64,000 nt of DNA from Diacronema lutheri (Eukaryota; Haptophyta; Pavlovophyceae; Pavlovales; Pavlovaceae), in NCBI GenBank assembly GCA_019448385.1, contig JAGTXO010000032.1, positions 310,001 to 374,000 of the forward strand, in the 5' to 3' direction. Each line of letters starts with the position of its first letter. Within the stretch, counting starts at the first letter, position 1. The position numbers were made by a program, and so were the translations under genes. The notes below the pieces were generated by a model that was given only the letters and a program-made list of their open reading frames with translations, had not been told where the DNA came from and made no database searches. This document shows, in pieces, positions 20,949-30,532 of this stretch.

Positions 20949-23900
20949 ATGCGTGGGCTCACGCTGCTCGCGCTCGGGGGCGCGCTGCTCGCGCCGTGCG
21001 TGGAGGCGTGCACGGCAATCGGCGTCGGCCGCCTCGCATCGACGGACGGCTCTGTGATGGTCGCGCACACGGACGATTCGGGCGGGATGGGCGACCCGCG
21101 CCTCGCGCGCGTGCCCGCCCGCGACTGGCCCGAGGGCTCGATGCGGCCCGTTTACCTGTCGATCGCGGACTACCCGCGGATGATTGCACCCGAGCGCTCC
21201 GAGTCATACGCGCCGCTCAACGAGGCGCAGAAGCGCTTGCCCTGGGCTGCGCCCATCGGTTTCATCCCGCAGGTGCGCGGCCGCGCCGACCCTACCAGCG
21301 CGCGCGCCACGGCTGCGCGGCGACGTCGCCTGCCGCGCGCGCGAGCGCAGCAGCGGGCGTGTCGCGTGCGCACCGCGAGGCGCGCCTTCTTCGACATCCG
21401 TCTCGTGAACGGCGCATGCCCTTCGCGCCACCGGCCACGTCCTCTATCTGCAGGTGAACCACACGTTTGCCTACTGGGACGTGGATTACGGGCTGGGCAA
21501 CGAGCATGGCCTCGTGCTCGCCGAGACGACGTGCGCGGGCCGCTGGGGCGCGGTGCGCGCAGGCGTGCGCCCTCGCTCCGCACTCGCCCCGCGCGTCGGA
21601 GGGCGCGCCTGGCAAAGCGGGGAGGGAGAAAGCGCGCACTCTCTCGCCGCTCTCCGTGCTGCCGCTGCCCGTTGGCTGTCCGGTGACCGTGCCAGTCCGG
21701 TGATCGTGCGGCACGCGTCGCCGCGCGGCCCTTCTCGCGTTGCTCGGCAGGCACCCGTCGGCCAGCCCAATGGCACGGCGCTCTTTGGTATCGAGGAGCT
21801 CTCCAAGATTGCCCTCGAGCGTTGCGCGACCGCGCGGTGCGCGCTGCGCCGCACCGCCATGAGGCGGCAGTTGGTCGATAAGGTGGCCAGTGGGGTGTAT
21901 GCGTGGATCAAGCTGGCGTGCCCGCGGCCCGTCACCAGCTCGTGCGCGCACCGCACCCCGCGCCGCCCGCCCGCCCCTGCGTGTGCGCGCTTGCTCAGCT
22001 GTGCGGTCTCCACAATGGGTGAGCTTGCCGAGGCTTATGGCTACTATGGCGGCAACTCGCATATGGGCGCGTTCGTGCCGTGGGCTGGCACGCAGACGGA
22101 CGAGGAGGGCGAGGCGCTCATCGTCGGGGATGCGGCTGGCGAGCTGTGGGTGCGCGCGTGCGGCGGCAGCGGCTGCGGCTGCGGCTGCGGCTGCGGCTGC
22201 GGCTGCGGCTGCGGCGCGTGCGAAGAGGGGCGCGGGCACACGCACACGCGCACCGATGTATGGCGCGGTCCGGGCCTGTCCGGCTGCGCGCCTGACCGCG
22301 CCTGCCCCCGTCCTGTGCAACCCCGTGCGACCGCGCGCCACCCGTGTGCAACCCTTTTGCCGCCCGCCCGCCCGCCCGCCCGCCCGCCCGCCCGCCCGCC
22401 CGCCCGCCCGCCCGCCCGCCCGCCCGCCCACAGGTCTTCCATATCCTGCCCGGCCCCGATGGCGGCGCGGTGTGGGCGGCGCAGCGTATGCCCGAGGAGA
22501 GCGTGACGATCGTCGCCAACATGTTCATCATCCGAGGCATGGACCTGGCCGACCCGGCCACCTTCCGCGCGTCGCGTGGGATCGAAGAGCTGGCCGCCAA
22601 ATTAAAGTGAGGCGCGTGGCCGCGTGCTACGACAAGGGGTGCAACGCTCGGGCGCGGCGGCACGTGGCGCGCGCCGGCTCGCCGCGATGCGTCGCGTCGT
22701 GGCCGCTCGATGCGTCGCGGTGCATCGGCGCCGCGTGTGATCGGGCTCAGTTCCAAGAGGGCACCGAGCTCGGCACCCGAGCCGCGATGCGTCGCGAGGC
22801 GTCGCGAGGCGTCGCGAGGCGTCGCGAGGCGTCGTGCTCCTTTGCACCTCGCACCGCCGCGCGCGCGCCCCATCACACGCGGCGCCCATGCACCGCGCGC
22901 GCGCGCCCCGCGCGGTCGCGTTTCGCCGCAATCGCCGCAATCGCAGCTTGTGCCGCGGTGCCTTTGACTTCACCGAGGCCTTCTCCGGCGACTTCAAGGC
23001 GCCTTCGCGCACCGATGCGCTCGTCGACGCCTTCTACACGGGCAGGCGGCTGTGGCGCGTCTACGACCTGCTCGCGCCCGGTTTAAAACTCGATCCCGAG
23101 CTTGGTGCCCTCCAGGAAGTGCGCGCGCCGCGCACCGCCCGCCGCGCACGCAGAGCGGCCATGGAAAGGAGGGCGCGCTCGCGCGACACCTCTGCCGCCC
23201 TCGGCTGGGCTCGCGCGACATCGAGGCCGCGCGGCTTGCGCCGACGCGCGCGCAGCAGCTGTCGTCTACGCCTCCCTTCCGCGGCGCACCGCCGACCTCG
23301 CTGCCCCCCCCCCCCCCCCTTCTTTTTTTCCCTTCTTTCTCCTTCTCCCCTTTGCCCCTTTTCCCACCGCAGGTGCAGACCTACCCGCTCTCCGTCGTGC
23401 CAGAGGCCAAGGTGTCGCCGCAGCGCGTGATGAGCATTCTGCGCGACCACTTTGAAGGCACACCTTACGACCTCACAAAGGGACCGGCCGCAGGGCCCTA
23501 TGGCTCGGTGGGCGCACACGCGGCCGCGCCGCGCAGCTGCCCGCCCGCGCACCTCCATGCTTGGCCACGTGCTCGTCTGCGTGCCCACGCGCCCGCCCCT
23601 CCCCCCCCTTTGTACTCTTGCCTCTGCCCACCCCCCGGCGGGCTTCTCCCCGCCTGCCGTCCCCCTGCCCCCGCAGCCCAACCGATGGGATGGCGCGAAC
23701 GGCGAGTCGGAGGTGCGGCGCGGCGCGTGGGAGCGCGCCATCTCGATCCACCGCACCATCTTCTCGTTCGTCGCGCAGGCGAGGCCGGCGCAGCCGCTGC
23801 CCGACGGCGCGGCGGAGTCGGCCGCGGCGGCGGAGCTGCGCGGCGCGCTGTCGGGCCTCGTCTGGTTTGGGGAGGATTCGCCGCACGCGACATGCTTTGC

Positions 23901-25126
23901 GCCCCTCTTCCTCGCACAGAAGAGCTACTCGCCCGCGTGGACGCACGGCACGATGGCTGTCTTTGACGAGGGCAGTGCGTGGTGGGCCGCGCAGGTGCGG
24001 CGCGCGCGCGCGGCTGCGCCGACGCCGCCCGCCGCGGCGGCTGCGCTTCGATGCGATGGCGTCACGACGCGCGTCCCTTCGGCTGGAACGGGGCGTCACG
24101 TGCACGTCCGTCACGTCCTCGCGTCTTCCCGCGGCGCACGCGCCCGCCGCCGGGCCGCGCTCACGCCCCCATCTCACCCCCCCCCCCCCCCCCCCCCTCC
24201 CACCCTTCTCTCCCCGGCGCCGCGCGGCGGCGTGTGCGCAGACGGTCAAGCGCGTGATGGATCTCAACTACGCCGCCATGCTGCCGCACGTGCAGGCGGC
24301 GCAGGCATCGTGCGAAGCGGACGGCGCCGCGCTCGTCGAGGCCGCCGACCGCAACGCGAGCGCGCTCATCGCGACGGCGAGCGACGCCGCCGAGGCCAAG
24401 GCCGCGATGCTCGCTCAGGTGGCGCACGCCGCGTCCGAGCACGCCGACGGCGTCGTGCGCCAGTGGCGCGCGCTGCTCGCCGACCTTTTCGTCTCATTCA
24501 AGAACGGGTACAACAACACGGTGCGGCGCGCGCGCGCTCCGCGGCCGGCGTCGGCACATGATTGAGCGGACGCGTCCGCGCGGCGCGACGGCGGGGCCCT
24601 CGCGCGCTGCCTGCGCATCGCGCGCGCGGCGCGCGCCTTAAACTGGCTTCATTTTGGCTTCGCGCCCTTCCACGCGCCGTAGGTGCTGCTCGAGGGCTCG
24701 ATCATGCACGAGCGCAACCTCGGCTACCCGGCGTGGTGGCTGCGCGAGGTCGGCTACGGCTCGTGGTCCGACGAGAGCGACGCGGCGCAGGCGGGCGCGC
24801 TCGTCCGGCTGCTCGGCCGGAAGGAGGCCGCGCGCTACCTGCCCGCCGAGTCGCTCGCCAAGCTCGACGAGTCGGTCGCGCCGTCGGCCGCGGCACTGCT
24901 GCGCGCGGCGCGCGATCCGGCGACGCGCGCGTTCGGCCGCGCGCTGCTGCCGTGCGCCTTCGCCTCGTTCGCGCTCGGCGCGGCCGCGCTCTACGCCGCG
25001 CAGCGCGCGGCCGAGACCGTGCGCGCGCGCCGCAGGACATATGGCCGCTGGCCCGGCGCGGCGACGAGCCTGCTCGGCGCGCACGAGGGCGAGCGGCTCA
25101 ACGCCGAGCTGATCGCGCGCATCTGA
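20949..25126 (+). CDS. Family C69 dipeptidase (Ntn-hydrolase) with C-terminal membrane anchor, 10 exons, ~726 aa
   Basis: A secreted or lysosomal peptidase of family C69, in which the N-terminal Cys exposed by processing is the nucleophile. The signal peptide (MRGLTLLALGGALLAPCVEA) is followed directly by CTAIGVGRLASTDGSVM, the family's N-terminus. Exons: 20949-21272, 21454-21552, 21751-21836, 21999-22149, 22434-22606, 22947-23118, 23373-23507, 23677-23994, 24242-24520, 24683-25126; 727 codons, phases consistent. The start of exon 3 could be 21766. Later blocks also fit the family: NEHGLVLAETTC, LFGIEELSKIALERC, VTIVANMFIIRGMDL, and YGS before PNRW. The last exon adds a hydrophobic span (CAFASFALGAAALYAA) and a short basic tail, making it a likely type I membrane protein, longer than bacterial relatives. 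All introns are GT-AG. Confidence 0.9.
22162..22432. repeat. GGCTGC hexamer run and CCCG run in dipeptidase intron 4
   Basis: Intron 22150-22433 contains about nine GGCTGC units near its 5' end and an almost pure CCCG/CCGC run (about 22360-22430) right before the acceptor, where it acts as the pyrimidine-rich tract. Confidence 0.85.
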
Positions 25127-25387
25127 AACGTTCCAATTTTTTCCCACCAGTCCCCTCCTATATGGGTAATATTTATGGAGTGACTTTTTGAGTCGGGGTC
25201 CCTTTTTCGACCTTTTGCAGGCTGTTTCGGCTTTGGCTGTGAGCGCGGGAACTTCAGGGGGGTGCGCCCCAAGGCGCGGTGAGCCACCCCACCCGCGCGG
25301 TGAGCCACCACGCTATCGGCTCGGCCCGTCGCCTAGCTCGTTGCTCACCCCTCCGCCGAGACCTTCACCGCCCCACTCACCGCCGCC

Positions 25388-26185
25388 ATGGTCTCTAACA
25401 CGGTGCGCACCGTCTACGAGGCGCGGCGCGCGCGCGCACGGCGCAGCGCGTGCGCGCTCGCCCTCGTGTGCGCGGCCGTGTGCGGTGAGCCCGTCGCCTG
25501 CTTTGCGCTGGCGTCTGCCATGGGCTCAGCGACGATTCCACTCGACTCTGACCGGCTCAGCGACGTCGAGTACAAGAACTTCTTCCGCTTTAAGAGGGCG
25601 TCGGACGGTGACTTTGATCTCTTCGGCAGCATCGACGACGGCGACGAGCCGTCCAGCCTGCCACCGGGCGGCAGCGCCACGCGCAAGCGCTGCGGCGGTG
25701 CCGGCGGCGTGTCGAGCGCCGGACTGAAGCCGTCCAAGCGTGCGGCGATGGCGATTCGGTCGGAGGCGGATCCGACGGCCTTGGGCCTCCAGGCGATTGG
25801 TGAGGCGATGGCGCAGAAGGCGACGTCGGAGGCGACGACGAGCGAGCACAACGCTAAGATGATGCAGGCGTTTGCCAACAACTCGCGCGAGGCAACGACC
25901 ATGTTCGGCCAGCTGAACCAGCAGACCAACAACCGGCTCGACAAGGAGATAGAGTTGAAGGCCAAGCAGGCGGCGGAGGAGCTCGATTTTAGGCGCAAGC
26001 AGCTCGAGCTTGAGGAGAAGAGGATCGCGGCCGAGGAGAAGAGGATCGCGGCCGAGGAGAAGAAGATCGCGGCCGAGGAGAAGAAGATCGCGGCCGAGGA
26101 GCGCCAGACCGAGCTGCGGGAGGCGACGCAGCAGCAGCTCCTACAGCTCATGCAAGCGCATTTCTCGCAGCCGCGGCCTAGCTGA
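25388..26185 (+). CDS. Charged coiled-coil protein with EEKRIAA repeats, 265 aa
   Basis: Family not recognised. The ATG at 25388 follows a CCGCC context, but a second in-frame ATG at 25520 (MGSATIPLDSDRLSDVEY) is an equally good start. An acidic Asp-rich part and a Lys/Arg-rich part precede a long helix. That helix carries four 7-residue repeats, EEKRIAA or EEKKIAA, coded by near-identical 21-bp units, and ends in a Gln-rich stretch. Composition and size resemble accessory proteins of some Harbinger-like DNA transposons, but no DNA-binding domain is evident. The stop codon lies inside the left arm of a long perfect palindrome. Base composition here is less GC-rich than in neighbouring genes, which hints at a separate origin. 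Confidence 0.6.
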   Translation: MVSNTVRTVYEARRARARRSACALALVCAAVCGEPVACFALASAMGSATIPLDSDRLSDVEYKNFFRFKRASDGDFDLFGSIDDGDEPSSLPPGGSATRKRCGGAGGVSSAGLKPSKRAAMAIRSEADPTALGLQAIGEAMAQKATSEATTSEHNAKMMQAFANNSREATTMFGQLNQQTNNRLDKEIELKAKQAAEELDFRRKQLELEEKRIAAEEKRIAAEEKKIAAEEKKIAAEERQTELREATQQQLLQLMQAHFSQPRPS

Positions 26186-26331
26186 GCCGTTTTCGCGCTG
26201 CTTGCAACATACGATTCTATGCAGCTGGTGCTGACCCCGCTGACCTAAAAGCGCTTTTAGGTCAGCGGGGTCAGCACCAGCTGCATAGAATCGTATGTTG
26301 CAAGCAGCGCGAAAACGGCTCAGTTAGGCCG
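26174..26331. repeat. 158-bp near-perfect palindrome
   Basis: Arms 26182-26252 and 26253-26323 are exact reverse complements of 71 bp with no spacer. One mismatched pair (26181/26324) then leads to 7 more paired bases (26174-26180 with 26325-26331). The centre is TAAAAGCGCTTTTA. The left arm includes the TGA stop and last codons of the coiled-coil gene. A transcript through it would fold into a 79-bp hairpin. Confidence 0.97.
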
Positions 26332-26337
26332 TTTAGT

Positions 26338-26371
26338 TCGACCTACTTTCTAGGTCGACCTACTTTCTAGG
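26338..26371. repeat. 17-bp tandem repeat x2 beside the palindrome
   Basis: Two exact copies of TCGACCTACTTTCTAGG, followed by TCAGCC. The repeat shares the GACCTA/TAGGTC motif with the palindrome centre. Confidence 0.9.
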
Positions 26372-26429
26372 TCAGCCGGAAAGTCCGGACGAGGGCAGGC
26401 GCTCATTGGACGAAAGTGCATCCAACGTC

Positions 26430-27381
26430 ATGACCCCGCCGTCCGACGGGCGACACCGCGACGCGTCGGCGTACCTGGCCGCGCACGAGTTTCCACCCGG
26501 CCTGGTCGAGGCCATCCTCCGCACCAAGACCGCGTTCGCCCATCGGTGCGCTACTCGTCGGCCGCTTGCGCGCGCGCGCGCGCGCGCCGCGCGCGCGGCG
26601 GCCTCCCGGCGAAACACGCTTGCGGCGCGCCCGCCGCGTCCGCGGGCGCGCAGGTACTGGGTCGTGGACAACTCCGGCTCGATGGCGCTGCTCGACGGCA
26701 AGCGCGTAGAGGACGAGCGTCCGCGTGGCGGCAAGCCGCGCATGGTCTCCTGCTCGCGCTACGAGGAGGTGCGCGAGATCGTGCACTTCCACGCGCACCT
26801 CGCAGCGCTCCTCGGCTGCCCAACCACGTTTGCATTCCTCAACCACCCGCACAAGGACCACTCGGGGGCGCAGGACTTTGCCGTCGCGTCCAAGGCCGAC
26901 CTGCCTGCGCTCCTCGACGCCGCCGCCGCGCACCCGTACGACGGCGATCCTATCTGCGCGCGCGTGCGCTCTGTCGCGGAGGCGATCGGCGCGCGCGAGG
27001 CAGAGCTGCGCGCGAGCGGGCAGCGCGTCGCCGTCGTCATCGTCACCGACGGGTTGCCAAGCGACGGCAACCTCGCAAAGGAGCTCGAGCACTTTGGCAA
27101 GCTGCCGGCGACCGTTGTCGTCCGGCTGTGCTGCGACGACCGTGCTGTGGTGCGCTTCTGGAACCACCTCGACCACACGCTCGAGACGGTGCACCTCAAC
27201 GTGCTCGACGACCTGCACGCCGAGGCGCACGAGGTGGCCGAGCACAACCCGTTTATTACTTATGGCGCCCCACTTCACCGGCTGCGCGAGTGGGGCGTGC
27301 ACGAGAAGGCGAGCATATGCGCACGCACGCTTCTCCCTCGGCGCCTGTCGCCGCACGATGGCCCTCGTTGCCCCTTCCCCT

Positions 27382-27426
<45 letters not shown>

Positions 27427-27780
27427 CCCTTCGTCCTTCCCTGAGACACCGTCCTTGCGCGCGCCTCCCCCAAACTGCAGGTCGTTGACGTGATTGACGA
27501 GCGCCCGCTCGCCGCCGACGAGATTTGCACGCTGTGCTCGGTGCTCTTTGGGCAGGCGGCCGCGAAGGGCTTACCCGCCGCCAACGTGAGCGCCGACGCG
27601 TTCGTCGATGCCGTCGTCGCCCTTCAGCGCGCGTCGCCTGCGCCGCATGACATGCTGCACGCCGGCACACGCGCGTGGATTGACGGCGAGTCGTTGCGCA
27701 AGTATCTCCACGGCCGGTACACGCTCGGCGAGGACGGCAAGCTGCGCGATGCGGATGCCAAGGCGTGCGTCGTGCAGTGA
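26430..27780 (+). CDS. von Willebrand factor A domain protein, 3 exons, 356 aa
   Basis: A cytosolic-type vWFA protein with no signal peptide. Exons are 26430-26545, 26654-27308 and 27481-27780 (357 codons). Exon 1 begins at the first ATG (MTPPSDGRHRDAS). The metal-binding site is complete: DNSGSM near residues 43-48 and the later VTDGLPSDG Asp, as in integrin-type MIDAS folds, so it probably binds a protein partner through a divalent cation. The third exon carries an unassigned alpha-helical tail. Intron 2 has a GC donor (GAGAAG/GCGAGC) and contains a C-run of more than 35 bases (27387-27423). The function is unknown; similar stand-alone vWFA proteins occur in protists. Confidence 0.85.
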
Positions 27781-27991
27781 GCGGCGGCGCGGCGCGCCGC
27801 AGAGCGCAACTCTCCATCCCCTTCCCCCCCCCCCCCCCCCCTCCCCCCGAAGGCAAACTCGCCCCTTCGGCCGACCCGGCCGGGAGCCCTCAGCTCGGCT
27901 GCCGAAAAAGCCACGCCCATCAACCGCTGTAGCTCTCTTCGATGCATGATCCCGCGGCCATGGCCGATCGGCGTCAATATGCGCGCGCGAC

Positions 27992-28156
27992 GTGGCGGTT
28001 CACCGCCCTCTCTCGGCGTCGACGCTCGACGTGATTGGCGAGATCGGGTTTGGCGCGCGCTTTGGCGCGCTCGACGGCTGCGAACCCGGCGCGGTGCCAA
28101 CACCGTTCCTCGGCGCGGCCAACATGCTGCTCAGCGGCGTGCTTGCGATGGTGCCG
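27992..28156 (+). pseudogene. Cytochrome P450 fragment
   Basis: An open stretch reads STLDVIGEIGFGARFGALDG and then GAANMLLSGVLAM. The first part matches the helix E/F region of cytochrome P450 (TLDVIG..aFG). No I-helix, ExxR or haem-binding FxxGxRxC motif follows before the next gene, and no start codon context precedes it, so this is most likely a broken or orphaned exon. The next 480 bp are rearranged. The family call rests on one block. Confidence 0.5.
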
Positions 28157-28642
28157 ACGACGTCGCCCTCGCGCGGCTACACGATGCCCAACATCTGCGC
28201 GCGGCTACACGACGATGCCGATCGTGTAGCCGCGCGCGCGGAAGGGAGGGGGGAGGGGTGGGGGGGTTGCATCGACGATGCCCAACATCTGCGACGGACG
28301 CCGGACGTCGACCATCTTGCTGTGCGCGCGTCGGAGGTTGGAGTGGGCGTGCATGCGGCGCGTGCGAAACCAGTCGTCGCCGAGCCAGGCCGTGGGCCAT
28401 GACAGCGCCGGCGTGTCCATGCGCGAAAGCTGCGCGCGGGAGCTCGCGAAAGCTGCGCCGACGTGTCCATGCGTTGGGCAAGTCGGCACCGAGCCAGAAA
28501 GCCCATGCGTGCCGTTACGTGGAGAATGCCCCCTTATCACAGAAAGGATCGTAAATACAGAAAGGATCGTAAATCAACCGCTCAAGCAAGCCGTTTTGCC
28601 GTTTTGCCGTTTTGCTCCGCGTGTGAACGTGCGTCGAGCGCG
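28157..28642. other. Rearranged non-genic stretch with short inverted and direct duplications
   Basis: GATGCCCAACATCTGCG occurs twice (about 28184 and 28276). CGCGCGGCTACACGA is followed by its reverse complement near 28225, giving a small hairpin. CGTGTCCATGCG occurs twice (about 28414 and 28461), with AGCTCGCGAAAGCTGCG-like sequence between. ACAGAAAGGATCGTAAAT is doubled at 28537-28574 and GCCGTTTT is tripled near 28592. No gene is supported. On the minus strand a 90-residue open stretch (GDDWFRTRRMHAHSNLRRAH) looks protein-like but has no family. Confidence 0.55.
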
Positions 28643-29002
28643 ATGGTCGACGAGGTGCATGCACAAGAGGCGAAGCCCGAGCGGCTGTCGGAGGCAGCTG
28701 CGTGCAACTGGCGGCGAAAGCGAACGCGCTCAGCCGCCGCGCTCCTGCGCCCCGTCTTGTGGGCGCTGGGCAACAAGCGCAAGCGCACGGAGCCGCCGGC
28801 ACACGCGGATGGCGAGCTGACCATCGACGAGCAGACGGCGAGCATCCCCTGCCAGTATTTGCAGGCGCACCTCTTCCTGAAGCGGCGCGTCTACCTCCAG
28901 TCGCAGGATCCGCGTGCGCTCCTGTGCTGCAAGGCGCTCGAGAGCGAGCTGCGCCGCAGGATGGGGACCGCGATGGCGGCGCTCCACAGCAACGGCAGAT
29001 GA
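28643..29002 (+). CDS. Small hypothetical protein, 119 aa
   Basis: Family unknown. The ATG at 28643 opens MVDEVHAQEAKPERL; a basic patch (NWRRKRTRSAAALLR, GNKRKRTEPP) could be a nuclear localisation signal. The C-terminal half, ASIPCQYLQAHLFLKRRVYL and LLCCKALESELRRRMG, looks helical. Reality as a gene is moderate: composition is mixed and protein-like, but no homologue comes to mind. Confidence 0.4.
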   Translation: MVDEVHAQEAKPERLSEAAACNWRRKRTRSAAALLRPVLWALGNKRKRTEPPAHADGELTIDEQTASIPCQYLQAHLFLKRRVYLQSQDPRALLCCKALESELRRRMGTAMAALHSNGR

Positions 29003-29239
29003 GCGCGGTCGGGCGCACGCCCTCGCGCTCATCACGCACTGGTCTCCACGGCGGCGCGGAAGACGCGCCGCTAGATGGAGGCTGCACTTGCCGAGCGCCA
29101 GCCGTGCTTCATTTGCTAGATCAGCCCTCTTGGCGACATCCCCCAAGAGGGTCCAAAGAGGGTCAACATCGCCGATCCATCGACCGTTTCGCCTTTGCGT
29201 CATTTTGACCCGCCGTTGCACTTTCCGTAACGTTCCAGC

Positions 29240-29764
29240 ATGGCCGGCGCGCGCGCGGATGTCGACGAGTGGGTGCTCGCCGCGCGCCCAGGGGAGGTCG
29301 GAGGCGACGTGGGCGCGCGAAAGCACCTGCAGCTCAACGAGCGTTTTGTATCGCTGATTCGCGGCAGGAACGGCGGGCTGCACTGTCTCGATTCCGTGTG
29401 CTACCACGCGGGCGGCCCGCTCCTGATCGGCGACGTTGAGGATGTGAACGGCGTCGAGTGCATCCGCTGCCCGTGGCACGCGTACCCGGTGCGGCTCGTG
29501 GATGGCGCCAAGCCATACAAGCGTCTGCACGTGATGCCCGACGGCACGCTCGGCCGTGCCAGCTGGGAGCTCAGCGAACGCCGGCAGCGCGTGCACATGG
29601 TCGACGAGCGCGCGGACGGCGTGTGGGTGCGTCTCACGTCCGATGCGCGCGTCGATCGGCACGCGGAGGGCGCGGAGTGCGAATCGGACCGCTGGGCGTA
29701 CAGGGAGAGCGCCGGGCGAAACGTGCTCCGGCACGGCGGCCCGCTGAAGCACGCCAAGTACTGA
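29240..29764 (+). CDS. Rieske [2Fe-2S] domain protein (RFESD-like), 174 aa
   Basis: A soluble ferredoxin-like Rieske protein. The cluster ligands are complete: C54-Y-H56 in SVCYHAGGPL and C77-P-W-H80 in IRCPWHAYPV, with the usual 20-residue spacing. The N-terminal strand set and the stand-alone length fit RFESD or small dioxygenase-ferredoxin types rather than the membrane-anchored cytochrome bc Rieske. It would pass electrons to an oxygenase or desaturase partner that is not encoded nearby. The last 40 codons (from about 29637) fall in the left arm of a 63-bp inverted repeat, so the C-terminus may have been altered by that event. Confidence 0.85.
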   Translation: MAGARADVDEWVLAARPGEVGGDVGARKHLQLNERFVSLIRGRNGGLHCLDSVCYHAGGPLLIGDVEDVNGVECIRCPWHAYPVRLVDGAKPYKRLHVMPDGTLGRASWELSERRQRVHMVDERADGVWVRLTSDARVDRHAEGAECESDRWAYRESAGRNVLRHGGPLKHAKY

Positions 29765-29844
29765 GCGCCTTGCTCTCGCGGACGCCCAGCGGTCCGATTC
29801 GCACTCCGCGCCCTCCGCGTGCCGATCGACGCGCGCCTCGGACG
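29637..29844. repeat. 63-bp inverted repeat across the Rieske gene 3' end
   Basis: Left arm 29637-29699 and right arm 29782-29844 are reverse complements at 62 of 63 positions, with an 82-bp loop. The left arm is coding (codons for ARVDRHAEGAECESDRWA) and the right arm lies just past the stop at 29764. The mRNA end could form a long stem-loop. Confidence 0.95.
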
Positions 29845-29963
29845 CGAGCCGTGTCGGAGCATGTCTGAGCCTCGGACGTGCGCCGCGCCGGCACTCGGCA
29901 GGGGCGCTCCGCCGGGCGTGCACCTGCATTTTGTTGGCTTGCTCCACTCAATCAGTGAGTTGC

Positions 29964-29994
<31 letters not shown>

Positions 29995-30089
29995 GCAAGT
30001 GTCCTCACTCAGCCGGCCGAGTCGGGCGCATGACTGCGTGTGTCGGCGGATGGCCGGGCGTTCACCCCGTCGTGCGGAGCCCGAGCGCG
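29765..30089. other. Convergent intergenic region with C-homopolymer
   Basis: Between the Rieske gene (+) and the putative plastid protein (-) lie the right arm of the inverted repeat and a run of about 27 C (29967-29994). No gene is seen. Confidence 0.6.
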
Positions 30090-30501
30090 TCACTGCTTCC
30101 CGTCGGACGGCCGCGCGCGCAGGTCTTTGGAGACCTCGCGCCACGCCTGCGCGAGCTCGCGGCTTGCCGCGGCGGCCCTCGCCTCGGCGACACGCCGCGT
30201 CTCACGCCCCTTGGCCGCAAGCTCCTCCGCCTCCGCACGCCGTTGCGCCTCGGTGTCCGCCTCGCGCACGCGCACCGCGTCCTCGCCGCCCACCATGGCA
30301 GCGGCCGGCTCGGCCTTCGCCGGCTGCGCCGGCGTGGGCCGCGCAGGCGCGTCGAGCGCGGCCACTGCCGGCGCGTCGCTGCGCGCGCCCGTCGGCTGCG
30401 CCGCGCGGGGCGCGGGCGCCGTCGCCGGTGCGGCCGACGGTACAGCGTCGGAGGTGGCCGCCGGCACGCGCGGCCAGTTCTCTTCGGCGCGCGCGGCGGC
30501 G

Positions 30502-30532
<31 letters not shown>

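Noticed and set aside
28730-29947. 405-codon minus-strand ORF over the Rieske gene
   Set aside because: The plus strand has the full Rieske ligand set; the minus frame is a shadow extended by the inverted repeat.
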